Below, piece by piece: positions 44,231 through 54,048 of a stretch of DNA of 64,000 nucleotides. The translations under genes and the position numbers were made by a program. This DNA comes from JABDQZ01 sp963801985 (GTDB lineage Bacteria > Pseudomonadota > Gammaproteobacteria > Chromatiales > Chromatiaceae). The notes beneath the pieces were generated by a model. That model ran no database searches, was not told where the DNA came from, and worked only from the letters and a program-made list of their open reading frames with translations. The stretch covers positions 1 through 64,000 of the forward strand of contig CAWDGV010000011.1 in the NCBI GenBank assembly GCA_963801985.1, in the 5' to 3' direction. How positions within the stretch are numbered: the first letter of the stretch is position 1; each line of letters begins with the position of its first letter.

Positions 44231-45619
44231 TTACCGGGGCAGTTCTACCCCTGCGTCGCGAAGGCGGGCTATTTTGTAGCGTAAGGTTCTGGGGCTGATT
44301 CCAAGAATTTCAGCGGCGACTTTGCGGCTGCCATTGCCGCTGTGCAAGGCATCCAGGATCATCTTTTCTTCAACAGACTTGAGGTCACTGCTTAATGTAC
44401 TGTTGCCCTGTTTCTCTACTTCGACAACCTGTTTTTCTGCAGCCGGTTGTTGTAATGCCGCCTGGTAAGATTCGTTATCGGTAATCGCTTCCAGCTCTTC
44501 GTTTTCAAAACACAGGTCCTGTGCATTCACTTCATCACCGGCACGTAAGATCAACGCACGCTGCATGACATTATCGAGTTCACGCACATTACCCTTCCAG
44601 GCATGTGTCAGTAATTTGTCTTCAGCCTCTTCATTCAATACCGGCAAGGCCTCGCCCGGACGTAAATGTCGCTGCATTAAATGCTGGGCCAAGGGAATAA
44701 TGTCCCGGGGACGCTCTCTTAACGGTGGTAACGTCAGGGGAAAAACATTCAGGCGGTAAAACAGGTCTTCACGGAAACGTCCGGCGGCAACTTCTTCGCG
44801 CAGTTTCCGGTTGGAGGTGGCCAGCACCCGGACATCAAGGTCGATGGTTTTATTGCCACCCAGCCTTTCCACTTCACGCTCTTGTAACACGCGCAGCAAC
44901 TTTGCCTGTAATGGCATACTCATTTCCGAAATTTCGTCGAGTAACAGGGTCCCGCCCTGTGCCTGTTCAAATTTGCCGGCACTGGACTTATAGGCTCCGG
45001 TAAATGCACCTTTTTCATAACCGAACAATACGGCCTCGAGCATGTTATCCGGAATAGCCGCACAGTTAATCGCCACAAATGGCTCTTGCGCACGTGGCGA
45101 CTGCAAGTGAATGAACTGGGCAAACACTTCCTTGCCGGAACCGCTTTCTCCGCCAATCATGACTGACGCGTCACTTTGGGCAACGCGTAATGCCATTTGC
45201 ACCAGTTCACGGGTACGCAGATCTTCTGCAATTAATGAATTGACCCGGGGTTCCTGTACAGGCAGATAGCGACCAATTTTCTCGATCAGAAGATCGGCTT
45301 CAAAGGGTTTTACCATGTAGTCCACGGCCCCAAGATGCATGGCTGACACAGCTCGTTCAACCGTGGCAAAAGCCGTCATTAAAATAACGGGGATTGAGGC
45401 AAAACGCTTACGGATATTTTCCAGCAGGGTAAAACCATCCATTGGCGTCATCTGGACATCACTGACAATCAGCGAGATTTCCTGGTTGGTAATGATGTTT
45501 AAAGCAGCCTGTCCATCTGTTACATGTATTGGCTGCATGCCTGCCAGTTCCAGGGTATCAAATAAAGCCTGGCCCAGGTTTTTATCATCTTCAACAATCA
45601 ATACTGTCTGTTCAGTCAT
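44231..45619 (-). CDS. flrC: Sigma-54-dependent flagellar response regulator FlrC/FleR
   Basis: 462 residues. The receiver domain (1-120) has the phosphoacceptor Asp in LIVSDVQMTPMDGF near residue 54 and the conserved Lys in VKPFEAD. The AAA+ domain has Walker A GGESGSGKE, the sigma-54 contact loop FGYEKGAFTGAYKS with GAFTGA intact, and LLLDEISEM. The Fis-type helix-turn-helix is at the end (GNGSRKVAAEILGISPRTLRYK). It activates class III flagellar genes with its kinase FlrB, whose stop overlaps its start by eight bases. Confidence 0.95.
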   Translation of the reverse strand: MTEQTVLIVEDDKNLGQALFDTLELAGMQPIHVTDGQAALNIITNQEISLIVSDVQMTPMDGFTLLENIRKRFASIPVILMTAFATVERAVSAMHLGAVDYMVKPFEADLLIEKIGRYLPVQEPRVNSLIAEDLRTRELVQMALRVAQSDASVMIGGESGSGKEVFAQFIHLQSPRAQEPFVAINCAAIPDNMLEAVLFGYEKGAFTGAYKSSAGKFEQAQGGTLLLDEISEMSMPLQAKLLRVLQEREVERLGGNKTIDLDVRVLATSNRKLREEVAAGRFREDLFYRLNVFPLTLPPLRERPRDIIPLAQHLMQRHLRPGEALPVLNEEAEDKLLTHAWKGNVRELDNVMQRALILRAGDEVNAQDLCFENEELEAITDNESYQAALQQPAAEKQVVEVEKQGNSTLSSDLKSVEEKMILDALHSGNGSRKVAAEILGISPRTLRYKIARLRDAGVELPR

Positions 45620-46850
45620 GGTCCTCTCCTGACTTGATCTGTTCTTTTTCCTTTATCATTCCTGGTATGCAGATCACAAAACCGGCACCGGTTGGCGCTT
45701 TCCTGCTCCTGTCATTGAGCATGCGAATAGCACCACCGTGCGACAGGATGACATTCTGTACAACTGCCAGCCCCAGCCCGGTACCATCACTGCTGGTGGT
45801 AAAAAACGGATCAAATATCTGTTCCCTGATTTCGTCATCAATGCCTTTACCATCATCTTCGATACGTATGCAAAAACCATCCTCAACCGGCATCAGGCTT
45901 AAATCAATATTGACCGCTTCGCCGCCATGGCGGACCGAGTTTTCAATCAGGTTACTGATTGCACCACTCAGGGCATCATGATTCCCCTTGACCAGTGCCC
46001 TGCCATCGGTGTCATCCACCAGGTTCAAGGTCGCATTGGCTGCTTCTATCAGCGACTCCATGCTGTCTTCAATATCACCAACAAGGTTGGAAAGATTCAC
46101 CGTATCCGGTTCGAAATGACCACCGCGGGCAAAACTCAACAGGTCTCTCACCTGGTTTTCCGTGTGACGCAGACTTTGTTTGAGTCTTTCGCTGAAGCGC
46201 TTGCGCTGGTCTTTACGTATGTCATGGCGACCCAGATGTTCACTGTATAGCAAAGCAGATGCGACGGGAGTTCTTATCTGGTGAGCTAACTGGGCCGCCA
46301 TTTCACCCATTTCCGCCAGACGTTGCTGACGGTTTAACTGTTCCTGTAAAGCACGGCTGTCAGATACATCGACAACCACGAGAATTTTTCCCGGATCCGG
46401 GGACAGGCTTTTCTGCGAAACACTGACACAGCGTCCATCCTTTAAACGCCATTCGTTGTTGGCTGTCTGGAATGAAATCTGTTCAGTGAACACTTGCTGC
46501 CACAGGCGGCCCCAGCGAATTTCCGGGAAAAGAAGTTCAGCTACCGGGTTAAACTGGTCAATCCGGTCTTTTTCATCAATGACAATGACGGCTGCAGGCA
46601 GGGTCTGTAAAACCAGGAAAAGCCGGTTAGCCAGTCTTTCCTTGTCCCTGAGTTCGCGAATGTGCCGGTGACGGGACTCTGACAGTTCTCTGGTCAGGTA
46701 TTTAACCTGCTGTTGCAAAACCTCATAGGATCCTGGTTCATAGGATTCAGACTGATGTGAAAGCGAAGCATCGACAACAGGACAGGCCTGGTCCAGGTTG
46801 CTGCTCTCAGATGATGAAGATCCAAGTTGTGACGCCAGAGCTTGAGACAT
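45612..46850 (-). CDS. flrB: Flagellar sensor histidine kinase FlrB/FleS
   Basis: 412 residues without membrane helices, so a cytoplasmic kinase. A PAS domain (QTLPAAVIVIDEKDRIDQF) precedes the phosphoacceptor H-box QLAHQIRTPVAS. The ATPase domain has the N box NLIENSVRHGG, then DDGKGIDDEI and TGLGLAVVQ. A coiled coil (YLTRELSESRHRHIREL) lies at the amino end. It phosphorylates FlrC, and its gene overlaps flrC by eight bases. A sigma-54 promoter lies 38 bases upstream of the ATG. Confidence 0.94.
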   Translation of the reverse strand: MSQALASQLGSSSSESSNLDQACPVVDASLSHQSESYEPGSYEVLQQQVKYLTRELSESRHRHIRELRDKERLANRLFLVLQTLPAAVIVIDEKDRIDQFNPVAELLFPEIRWGRLWQQVFTEQISFQTANNEWRLKDGRCVSVSQKSLSPDPGKILVVVDVSDSRALQEQLNRQQRLAEMGEMAAQLAHQIRTPVASALLYSEHLGRHDIRKDQRKRFSERLKQSLRHTENQVRDLLSFARGGHFEPDTVNLSNLVGDIEDSMESLIEAANATLNLVDDTDGRALVKGNHDALSGAISNLIENSVRHGGEAVNIDLSLMPVEDGFCIRIEDDGKGIDDEIREQIFDPFFTTSSDGTGLGLAVVQNVILSHGGAIRMLNDRSRKAPTGAGFVICIPGMIKEKEQIKSGEDHD

Positions 46851-46887
46851 AAATTTCCCGCTTTCTTGTGATTACTGCATCACAGTT

Positions 46888-46903
46888 AGCGAAAAACATG
46901 CCA
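46888..46903 (-). promoter_or_regulatory. Sigma-54 promoter of flrBC
   Basis: Minus strand TGGCATGTTTTTCGCT matches TGGCACGNNNNTTGCW at nearly every fixed position, with correct ten-base spacing between GG and GC. It fits the known scheme in which FlrA activates flrBC. Confidence 0.75.
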
Positions 46904-46957
46904 TTTATTTATTTTATATATTTTTCAGTAACTTATATTTTTTAATATTTAATGTCG

Positions 46958-48443
46958 TCAAATTAATGTCGTTTCTTTTTCGCGTTGCATGTCATATTTA
47001 CGTAACTTTTCCACCAGCGTGGTACGACGCATTTTCAGTTTTTTGGCAGCCTGGGCAACGACCCCATCCGCTTCATCCAGGGCCTGCTGAATCAGGTTTT
47101 TCTCCAGTTCAATCAGGTGTGCTTTCAGATCCATACCTTCAGTGGGCAGTTGTGCCAGGCTGGCCACTTCCTGCAATTCGGCAATTTGCTCCTGCGGTGT
47201 CTCCACGTAAACCTTGTGTTCGGTGAGCTTGAGTTCCTGAATAGGAACGCCCTCCCGGAATTTTTCCGGTAGATCTCCCACATCAACCACGCCATAAGGA
47301 AACAGGATAGCCAGACGTTCTATCAGGTTGGCCAGTTCGCGTACATTGCCAGGCCATTGGTAATAGGCCAGGGCCGAAACCGCTAAGGGCGTCAGCCGGA
47401 CAGAGCCACGTTTTTCATGTTCAATGCGACGAATCAGGTCATGTACCAGCATCGGAATATCTTCGGTACGATCACGCAAGGGTGGCATTTCGATAGGGAA
47501 GACATTCAGGCGGTAATACAGGTCTTCACGAAACAGCCCTTCCTTGATACGTTTTTCCAGGTTGACGGTGAGTCGCCGCCAGAACCCTGACATCACATTC
47601 AATCGTCTTGCTACTGCCGACACGCTCAAAGGTGCGTTCCTGCAAAACGCGTAGAATCTTGACCTGCATCGGCATACTCATGTCACCGATCTCATCGAGA
47701 AACAGCGTACCGCCCTCGGCCATTTCAAAACGACCTTTACGGGCCGTAATAGCACCCGTAAATGCGCCCTTTTCATGTCCAAACAGTTCACTTTCCAGCA
47801 AGTCTTCCGGTATCGCACCACAATTCACGGGCACAAAAGGCCTGTTACGGCGATTTGAATGAAAGTGCAGCTTACGTGCTGCCACTTCCTTGCCGGTACC
47901 GGACTCGCCCAGAATCAGCACGGTTGCATTGGAATTGGCAACCTGCTGAATCATCTGGTCAATTTCCTTGGAAGCACGACTGCTGCCGGAAAGGCTTCTG
48001 AACAGTTCCAGCGGACGCCTGTCGCCCTCTTTGGACTGACTTTCCAGAAACACCTGGGCCTTGTGAATCAGGTTGACCAGGACATCAAATGTAATGGGTA
48101 AAATGATATTGCCCAGCACATCTCCTTCCGGCCTGTCCGGTAAAGACTCTTTGTCACCGAATATGAATACCGGTAGCTTTGGTACATGGGCGGCGGTAAT
48201 TTTCGTCACTGACTGTAATTGCGTGGCAGAAAATTCCGAACCCAGAAATACTGATATACAGGGCTTACCTTCAATGGAATTCAGATGCGCCTCAAGCTCG
48301 GCGGGATCTGTAAGAAAATGGGCACTGCAGCCCATGAATTGAAAAATGTTGCCCAGGTAGTCGGTTGTCTCTTTATTATTATCGATAACAACAACACAAC
48401 CACTGTGAAGGATATCTACTCCGTCCTGCAGTTCCTGACTCAC
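46958..48443 (-). pseudogene. flrA: Flagellar master regulator FlrA/FleQ, split by a one-base frameshift
   Basis: Sigma-54 activator at the top of the flagellar hierarchy. The amino part has a receiver-like domain without the usual Asp, as in FleQ (VVVIDNNKETTDYLGNIFQFMG). It continues with Walker A GESGTGKE, HEKGAFTGAIT, and FLDEIGDM. After DVRVLAATHR the frame fails, and the rest resumes as NLEKRIKEGLFREDLYYRLNVFP and runs to the helix-turn-helix (VVAQAAKKLKMRRTTLVEKL). One extra base near 47564 explains it. I favour the GTG at 48443 as start because GGGAGG lies just upstream, while the TTG at 48473 has no such site. Confidence 0.88.
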
Positions 48444-48755
48444 CTTGCCTCCCAAATTGATATCACTGCGCAAAAATGTAATTTTTGCCTGTGACCAAAG
48501 ACGAAGAGCCTGGCTTCTCCCCCCTTGGAAATCTCCATGTCTGATGAAATTTATTAATCCAGCATCGTCGTGGTGATTATTCTAATAATTAGTTTTTCTT
48601 TTTAAATCCATGACTTGAAAACAGTAAAGCATCACATTAAAAAAATGTCAAAAAAATGTCGCCTTGTGATTCATAAATCTGGCTTAAGTCAAACTTGACA
48701 CCCACTAACCTCGAACGAGAAACTAGCCGGTAATTAGTAACACAGGATTTTCATC

Positions 48756-50021
48756 TTGAACGACATCCCCCTCAGTGCACTTTTCAGTGCGCTTGGCGTG
48801 CTTCTTCTGCTTTCTGGCTTTTTCTCCGGTTCTGAAACTGCACTGATGACACTCAACCGTTATCGCCTGAAACATTTGGCTGATAGCGGCCATAAAGGCG
48901 CTTTACGTGCTGCCAAGTTATTGCAACGCCCTGACCGTCTGATCGGATTGATTCTGCTCGGCAATAACTTCGTCAATATTCTGGCTTCATCGCTCTCGAC
49001 CATTATTGCCCTGAGACTGGGAGGCGAAGCCTATATCGCTGCTGCGGCGGGCATTCTGACACTGGTTATCCTGATCTTTGCCGAAGTTGCCCCAAAAACA
49101 CTGGCCGCCCTGTCCCCGGAAAGGCTGGCTTTCCCCGCGGCCTGGGTCTACACACCATTACTCTGGCTGCTGTATCCACTGGTCTGGGTGGTAAATGGCA
49201 TTGCCAATAACCTGCTCAAAATCATTGGTGTCTCTGTCGGAGGAGATGGCAGTCATACACTCAGCCAGGAAGAACTGCGTACCGTGGTGAATGAAGCCGG
49301 TATCATGATCCCGGATAATCACCAGAAGATGCTGCTGAATATCCTGGACCTGGAAAAGGTCACCGTGGATGACATCATGATTCCCAGGAATGAAGTTGAC
49401 GGTATCAACATTGATGATCCAATGGATGAGATCATTCAGTTTCTGAGGGAAACTTTTTACACCAGGATCCCGGTGTTTGAAGGCAGCATCGACAAAGTGC
49501 TGGGGTTCATTCATATACGTCGTTGCATGCAGATGATGATGACCGGTGAGCTCGACAAGCAAGCGTTACGATCCCTGATTCGCAAACCCTATTTCATCCC
49601 TGAAGGCACTCCCCTGAATACCCAGCTCATTCATTTCCAGCGTGAAAAACGCCGTATCGGCATGGTAGTGGACGAATATGGCGACCTGCAGGGACTGGTG
49701 ACATTTGGTGACCTGCTGGAAGAAATTGTCGGGGAGTTTGTCACAGACCCGCTTGATGAACTTAATGATGTGCAAGACCTCGGTGATGGCTCATTTCTCG
49801 TAAATGGCAATGCCAGTATCAGGGACCTGGTTCGCACCATGAAATGGGACTTTCCCACGGACGGTCCAAAAACGTTCAACGGCCTAATTCTGGAGCAACT
49901 TGAATCGATACCGGAAACAGGTATCAGCGTTTTAATCTCCGGTTATCCAATAGAAATCCTGCAAACTCACAACAACATGGTAAAAATCGCCAAGATACTG
50001 CCGGACATGAAACGAACATAA
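48756..50021 (+). CDS. HlyC/CorC family CNNM-type membrane protein
   Basis: 421 residues. The amino half is a DUF21/CNNM membrane domain with about four helices (FFSGSETALMTLNRYRLKHL at the start). Next are two CBS domains (IMIPRNEVDGINID.. YTRIPVFEGSIDKVLGFIH and FQREKRRIGMVVDEYGDLQGLVT), then a CorC_HlyC C-terminal domain. Relatives (YfjD, CorB, CNNM) take part in Mg2+ or Co2+ transport or its control. The start is a TTG at 48756 with only a weak ribosome binding site. The function in detail is not known. Confidence 0.88.
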   Translation: MNDIPLSALFSALGVLLLLSGFFSGSETALMTLNRYRLKHLADSGHKGALRAAKLLQRPDRLIGLILLGNNFVNILASSLSTIIALRLGGEAYIAAAAGILTLVILIFAEVAPKTLAALSPERLAFPAAWVYTPLLWLLYPLVWVVNGIANNLLKIIGVSVGGDGSHTLSQEELRTVVNEAGIMIPDNHQKMLLNILDLEKVTVDDIMIPRNEVDGINIDDPMDEIIQFLRETFYTRIPVFEGSIDKVLGFIHIRRCMQMMMTGELDKQALRSLIRKPYFIPEGTPLNTQLIHFQREKRRIGMVVDEYGDLQGLVTFGDLLEEIVGEFVTDPLDELNDVQDLGDGSFLVNGNASIRDLVRTMKWDFPTDGPKTFNGLILEQLESIPETGISVLISGYPIEILQTHNNMVKIAKILPDMKRT

Positions 50022-50139
50022 CCTGTCCCTCAATGCCCTGCGTGATATTACCTACTCCATATTGCCTACTGATATTCAAGTTGCATTACCTGTAGGCAAA
50101 GGCAATACTTTGCAGAACACCTGACAAGACCATAAAAAT

Positions 50140-50520
50140 ATGACAAACCAGACTGAAAACCGACGCGCTTTCCATCGTATTTTTTTTGAAGCGCCTGTTG
50201 CCGTTACTGATGAAAATTATTCGCACACCGCCGTGCTGACAGATATCTCCCTCAACGGCCTGTTGATCAGGATTACCGATAACTGGTCTCCACAAGCGGG
50301 GCAGACTGTGATGCTGAAAATTGCCCTGTCTGGTGACCCTGAAACAATGATTTCAATGGAAGCCCAGGTCACTCATGTTGAAAATAACCTGGTGGGCCTG
50401 AAACGCACCCATATTGATATGGACAGCATCAGTCATCTCAGGCGCCTGGTTGAACTCAACCTGGGTGACAGTGAAATGCTGCACCGGGACCTCGAGCACC
50501 TGGTTAATCCCAATCTGTAA
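50140..50520 (+). CDS. PilZ domain c-di-GMP-binding protein
   Basis: 126 residues, a single PilZ domain. The c-di-GMP signature is complete: the arginine pair in ENRRAFHRIFFEAP (RxxxR) and LTDISLNGLLI ((D/N)xSxxG). The remaining strands and a C-terminal helix (HLRRLVELNLGDSEML) follow. It is a receptor for the second messenger made and broken down by the two GGDEF/EAL proteins in this window; its partner is unknown. It ends 14 bases before hslO. Confidence 0.92.
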   Translation: MTNQTENRRAFHRIFFEAPVAVTDENYSHTAVLTDISLNGLLIRITDNWSPQAGQTVMLKIALSGDPETMISMEAQVTHVENNLVGLKRTHIDMDSISHLRRLVELNLGDSEMLHRDLEHLVNPNL

Positions 50521-50534
50521 TAACCGGTTTAACA

Positions 50535-51410
50535 TTGAAAAACCACGACCTGATACAGCGGTTTCTGTTTGAAGAAGATCCGATACGTGGCCAGCTGGTT
50601 TCATTAAATCACAGCTGGCAGCAGATTCTTGATCGCGTTGATGCAGAAGACTTTGCAAAAACAATTCTTGGCCATGCATTAACTGCCGTTACCCTGCTTG
50701 CCAGCACGTTGAAATTTGATGGCAACATCACTTTGCAGATCCGTGGTTCCGGCGCACTCAACTTACTGGTAGCACAGGCAACTTCCGAACAGACCCTGCG
50801 TGGCATCGTCAAACAATCCGCGCCGATAAAGGATGATAATGCCGACCTCGCTGATATTTTCCAGGCCGATAAAATCGTCATTACAATTGATTCAGGCAAA
50901 GGCCTACCCTACCAGGGCATCGTGCCCCTGAACGGGAAAAACCTGTCTGATGCGTTAGTCACTTACTTCGAGCAATCTGAACAGTTGCAAACCCACCTGT
51001 GGCTGGCCTGTGATGAGCACGGAGCTGCCGGGTTATTGTTACAGAAACTTCCCGGTGAAATTCATGACGAGGATGCCTGGGAGCGTGTTATTCAACTGGC
51101 ACAGACCATTACCGATAAAGAACTGCTCGAACTGACGTCGGATGAATTGCTTTATCGCCTGTTTCACGAGGAAAAGGTCAGAGTATATAAAGGCAAGTCA
51201 TTATCTTTTCATTGCGGCTGTTCACGTGAGCGCAGCCTGGGAATGCTAAAATCACTGGGAAAAGACGAGCTCAATGATATTCTCAGGGAAGAAGGTCGTA
51301 TTGAAGTCAGCTGTGATTTTTGCAATGCCCATTACCTCTTTGATTCCATTGATGTTGAACACCTTTTCAATGCGACACCGGAAATTAATTTTTCCAGCAC
51401 CAGGCATTAA
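50535..51410 (+). CDS. hslO: Redox-regulated chaperone Hsp33
   Basis: Holdase switched on by oxidation. The 291-residue product has all four zinc-binding cysteines in the C-terminal redox switch, C227 and C229 (HCGC) and C260 and C263 (CDFC). The core has QIRGSGALNLLVAQ and the substrate-binding surface. The start is a TTG just after the PilZ gene (TTGAAAAAC), with GGTTTAAC upstream and no strong ribosome binding site. Length is normal. The stop meets that of radA on the opposite strand. Confidence 0.95.
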   Translation: MKNHDLIQRFLFEEDPIRGQLVSLNHSWQQILDRVDAEDFAKTILGHALTAVTLLASTLKFDGNITLQIRGSGALNLLVAQATSEQTLRGIVKQSAPIKDDNADLADIFQADKIVITIDSGKGLPYQGIVPLNGKNLSDALVTYFEQSEQLQTHLWLACDEHGAAGLLLQKLPGEIHDEDAWERVIQLAQTITDKELLELTSDELLYRLFHEEKVRVYKGKSLSFHCGCSRERSLGMLKSLGKDELNDILREEGRIEVSCDFCNAHYLFDSIDVEHLFNATPEINFSSTRH

Positions 51411-51411
51411 A

Positions 51412-52785
51412 TCATTCAAGCATGTGGTCCAGCGCTTCTGATAAACGGCTGACCGCAATTACTTCCAGCCCCTTAATCGATTTCTTGGGTGCATTGGCCT
51501 TGGGAACAATGACCTTGGTAAAGCCATGTTTTGCCACTTCGCGCATGCGTTCCTCGCCGTTAGGTACGGGACGAATTTCACCGGCCAGGCCGACTTCACC
51601 AAATGCCGCAACATCCCTGGGTATGACCCGATCGCGGTAACTCGATAACACGGCCAGCAATACGGCCAGGTCTGCCGCGGTTTCGGTAATCCTTACACCA
51701 CCGACCACGTTGACATAAACATCCTGGTCAAACATGCCTATACCGCCATGGCGATGCAAGACAGCCAGCAACATGGCCAGGCGATTCTGCTCCAGCCCGA
51801 GCGTCACTCTCCGGGGGTTGGCCAGCGGACTGTCATCAACCAAAGCCTGCACTTCAACCAGCAAGGGGCGCGTTCCTTCACGCGTGACCAGGATACAACT
51901 ACCAGTGACATGTTCTGTCCCACGCGACAAAAAGATAGCCGATGGGTTGGATACCTCGCGCAAACCCGTGTCGGTCATTGCAAAGACACCCAGTTCATTG
52001 ACCGCACCAAAACGATTCTTCATTGCCCGAATCAGGCGGAACTGGCTACCGGACTCACCTTCAAAATACAGCACGGTATCGACCATGTGTTCGAGCACTC
52101 TTGGTCCGGCAAGGCTACCTTCCTTGGTAACATGACCGACCAGGAATACAGTAGTGCCGGTCTGCTTGGCGAAACGTACAATCCGGGCGGTGGACTCACG
52201 CACCTGGGAAACACCACCGGGGGCCGACTGTAGTTGTTCGGTATACATTGTCTGGATCGAGTCCAGCACAATGACATCAGGCTTTTCGTTATTGCATTGT
52301 TGAATAATTCGTTCCACGCAGGTTTCAGTCAGCAATTTAAGTTCACCGACAGGCAGACTCAGTCGCCTGGCGCGCAGGCTTATCTGTTCGGCAGACTCTT
52401 CACCACTGACATACAGGCAGTTAATCTGTGATGACAGGTAGGCCATGGTCTGAGTCAGCAAGGTGGACTTGCCAATACCCGGATCACCACCGAGCAACAC
52501 CACGGAACCATCGACCAGCCCACTACCCAGAACCCGGTCCAGTTCGCTCAACCCGGTTGTGGTTCGCTGGCGGGTTTCAGCAGAAACCTCATTCAGCTTG
52601 CGGATCCTGTTTGCCGAGGTATCTCCTGCATACCCACTGAATCGTTTACTGCTTGCCGGATTTGAGGCAGCTGCCATTTCCTCAAGCGAATTCCAGTCCT
52701 GGCAGTCAGGACATTGCCCCTGCCACTTGGGAAAAACGCCGCCACAGGAACGGCAGATGTATTCAAGCTTGATGGCTTTAGACAT
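51412..52785 (-). CDS. radA: DNA repair protein RadA
   Basis: Helps branch migration and processing of recombination intermediates. The 457-residue product has the amino-terminal C4 zinc finger (C11, C14, C25, C28), a RecA-like ATPase with Walker A GGDPGIGKST at 99-108, the RadA-specific KNRFG motif (MKNRFGAVNELGVF), and a Lon-like C-terminal domain (VNVVGGVRITETAADLAVL.. AFGEVGLAGEIRPV). Length is normal. Genes alr and dnaB precede it on the same strand. Confidence 0.96.
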   Translation of the reverse strand: MSKAIKLEYICRSCGGVFPKWQGQCPDCQDWNSLEEMAAASNPASSKRFSGYAGDTSANRIRKLNEVSAETRQRTTTGLSELDRVLGSGLVDGSVVLLGGDPGIGKSTLLTQTMAYLSSQINCLYVSGEESAEQISLRARRLSLPVGELKLLTETCVERIIQQCNNEKPDVIVLDSIQTMYTEQLQSAPGGVSQVRESTARIVRFAKQTGTTVFLVGHVTKEGSLAGPRVLEHMVDTVLYFEGESGSQFRLIRAMKNRFGAVNELGVFAMTDTGLREVSNPSAIFLSRGTEHVTGSCILVTREGTRPLLVEVQALVDDSPLANPRRVTLGLEQNRLAMLLAVLHRHGGIGMFDQDVYVNVVGGVRITETAADLAVLLAVLSSYRDRVIPRDVAAFGEVGLAGEIRPVPNGEERMREVAKHGFTKVIVPKANAPKKSIKGLEVIAVSRLSEALDHMLE

Positions 52786-52841
52786 GACACAAACTCACAA
52801 TGTTGATTTGGTTAAACCGATGTATTCTGCTTTCTTTTAGA

Positions 52842-52905
52842 GGCGTTTGCGGCCACGGACGGCCGCAACCGAGCGCTCATGGATGAGTTTATAGCGACCT
52901 TTAAA
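52842..52905 (+). repeat. GGA-hairpin element, divergent type F (radA-alr gap)
   Basis: On the plus strand TTGCGGCC-ACGGAC-GGCCGCAA (52847-52868) forms a perfect eight-pair stem with GGA in the loop. A second hairpin, CTCA-TGGA-TGAG (about 52879-52890), again has GGA in the loop. The element ends ATAGCGACC. Though the sequence differs, the plan of two successive GGA hairpins is that of elements A-E. Flanking genes are on the other strand. Confidence 0.6.
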
Positions 52906-52944
52906 AGTAAGCGGAACATATCGGTGTGACATTATTTGAAAATC

Positions 52945-54048
52945 TTAATCCTTATTAATGTACTTATATCGCACTCGTGAAGTCACACCACAAAACAGCT
53001 CGTAGCTAATGGTACCTGCAGCTTCAGCGATTTCTTCCGCTGGCAGAGCTTTACCCCAGAGAATGACGTCATCACCTTCACGGGCATCAATCCCACGCAA
53101 ATCGACAGTGACCATGTCCATGGAGACTCGACCGACAATCTGTGTACGCTGACCATTAACCAACACAGGAGTCCCGGAAGGTGCATGACGCGGGTAGCCA
53201 TCACCATATCCGACAGCGACTACACCTATGGGCATATCTTCCGGACAGCACCAACTGCTGCCATAACCGACACAGTCGCCCTTGTTTAAACGGTTAATTG
53301 CAAACAACTGGCTGCTTAAGGTCATCACCGGCTTTAACCCGTGATCGACCGCAGTCTTTCCCAGCATCGGACTGGTACCGTATAACATAATCCCGGGGCG
53401 AACCCAGTCCTGGTGCGAGTCCTGCCAGGCAATAATCCCGGCAGAATTAGCCAATGAAGTTTCTACGGGGAATTGGCCTGAAATTTCATTAAATGCCTGG
53501 ATCTGTTCGGAAGTGTAAGTACTTTGCTCATCATCGGCATTGGCAAAATGCGTCATTAACGCCGGCCTTTGGGCACAGCATTCAAGCGCGGCCAGGCGTT
53601 GATAACAAGCCTGGGCATTTTCTGGTCTAACCCCAAGGCGATGCATACCGGTATCGACTTTCAACCAGAACCGCAGTTGCCCTTGGTTCCTCTCAAGCTG
53701 TTCAAGCATCAGAACCTGGCGTTCCTGGTGAATAACAACTTCGAGCTTATCGCGGATGGCAATTTCAATTTCATCCGCTTCAAACAAGCCCTCAAGGACC
53801 ACAATCCGTTGATCGACTCCGGACTGGCGCAGCTTTTCAGCTTCGGAAATTCTGGCTACCGCCAGCATATCAACATCATGCAGGGCCCTGGCTGCCGGCA
53901 GCATGCCATGACCGTAGGCATCTGCCTTGATTACGGCCATGACCCTGGAAGCAGGAGATAATTTTCGAACAATACCCAGGTTGTGACGCAGGGCTGACAG
54001 GTCGATGGTTGCGCAGGGTCCCAGGCTGTTACGCCCGGAATTATCCAT
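52945..54048 (-). CDS. alr: Alanine racemase
   Basis: PLP enzyme that makes D-alanine for the cell wall. The PLP lysine is in VMAVIKADAYGHG near the start, and other family marks are RVSMDMVTVDLRGI, AVGYGDGYPRHAP with the catalytic Tyr region, and the end GVTSRVRYKY. I start at the ATG at 54048 (MDNSGRNSLG), which gives 367 residues and an eight-base overlap with dnaB. A longer frame would extend 14 residues into dnaB. GGAG lies about 11 bases upstream of the chosen ATG. Confidence 0.95.
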   Translation of the reverse strand: MDNSGRNSLGPCATIDLSALRHNLGIVRKLSPASRVMAVIKADAYGHGMLPAARALHDVDMLAVARISEAEKLRQSGVDQRIVVLEGLFEADEIEIAIRDKLEVVIHQERQVLMLEQLERNQGQLRFWLKVDTGMHRLGVRPENAQACYQRLAALECCAQRPALMTHFANADDEQSTYTSEQIQAFNEISGQFPVETSLANSAGIIAWQDSHQDWVRPGIMLYGTSPMLGKTAVDHGLKPVMTLSSQLFAINRLNKGDCVGYGSSWCCPEDMPIGVVAVGYGDGYPRHAPSGTPVLVNGQRTQIVGRVSMDMVTVDLRGIDAREGDDVILWGKALPAEEIAEAAGTISYELFCGVTSRVRYKYINKD

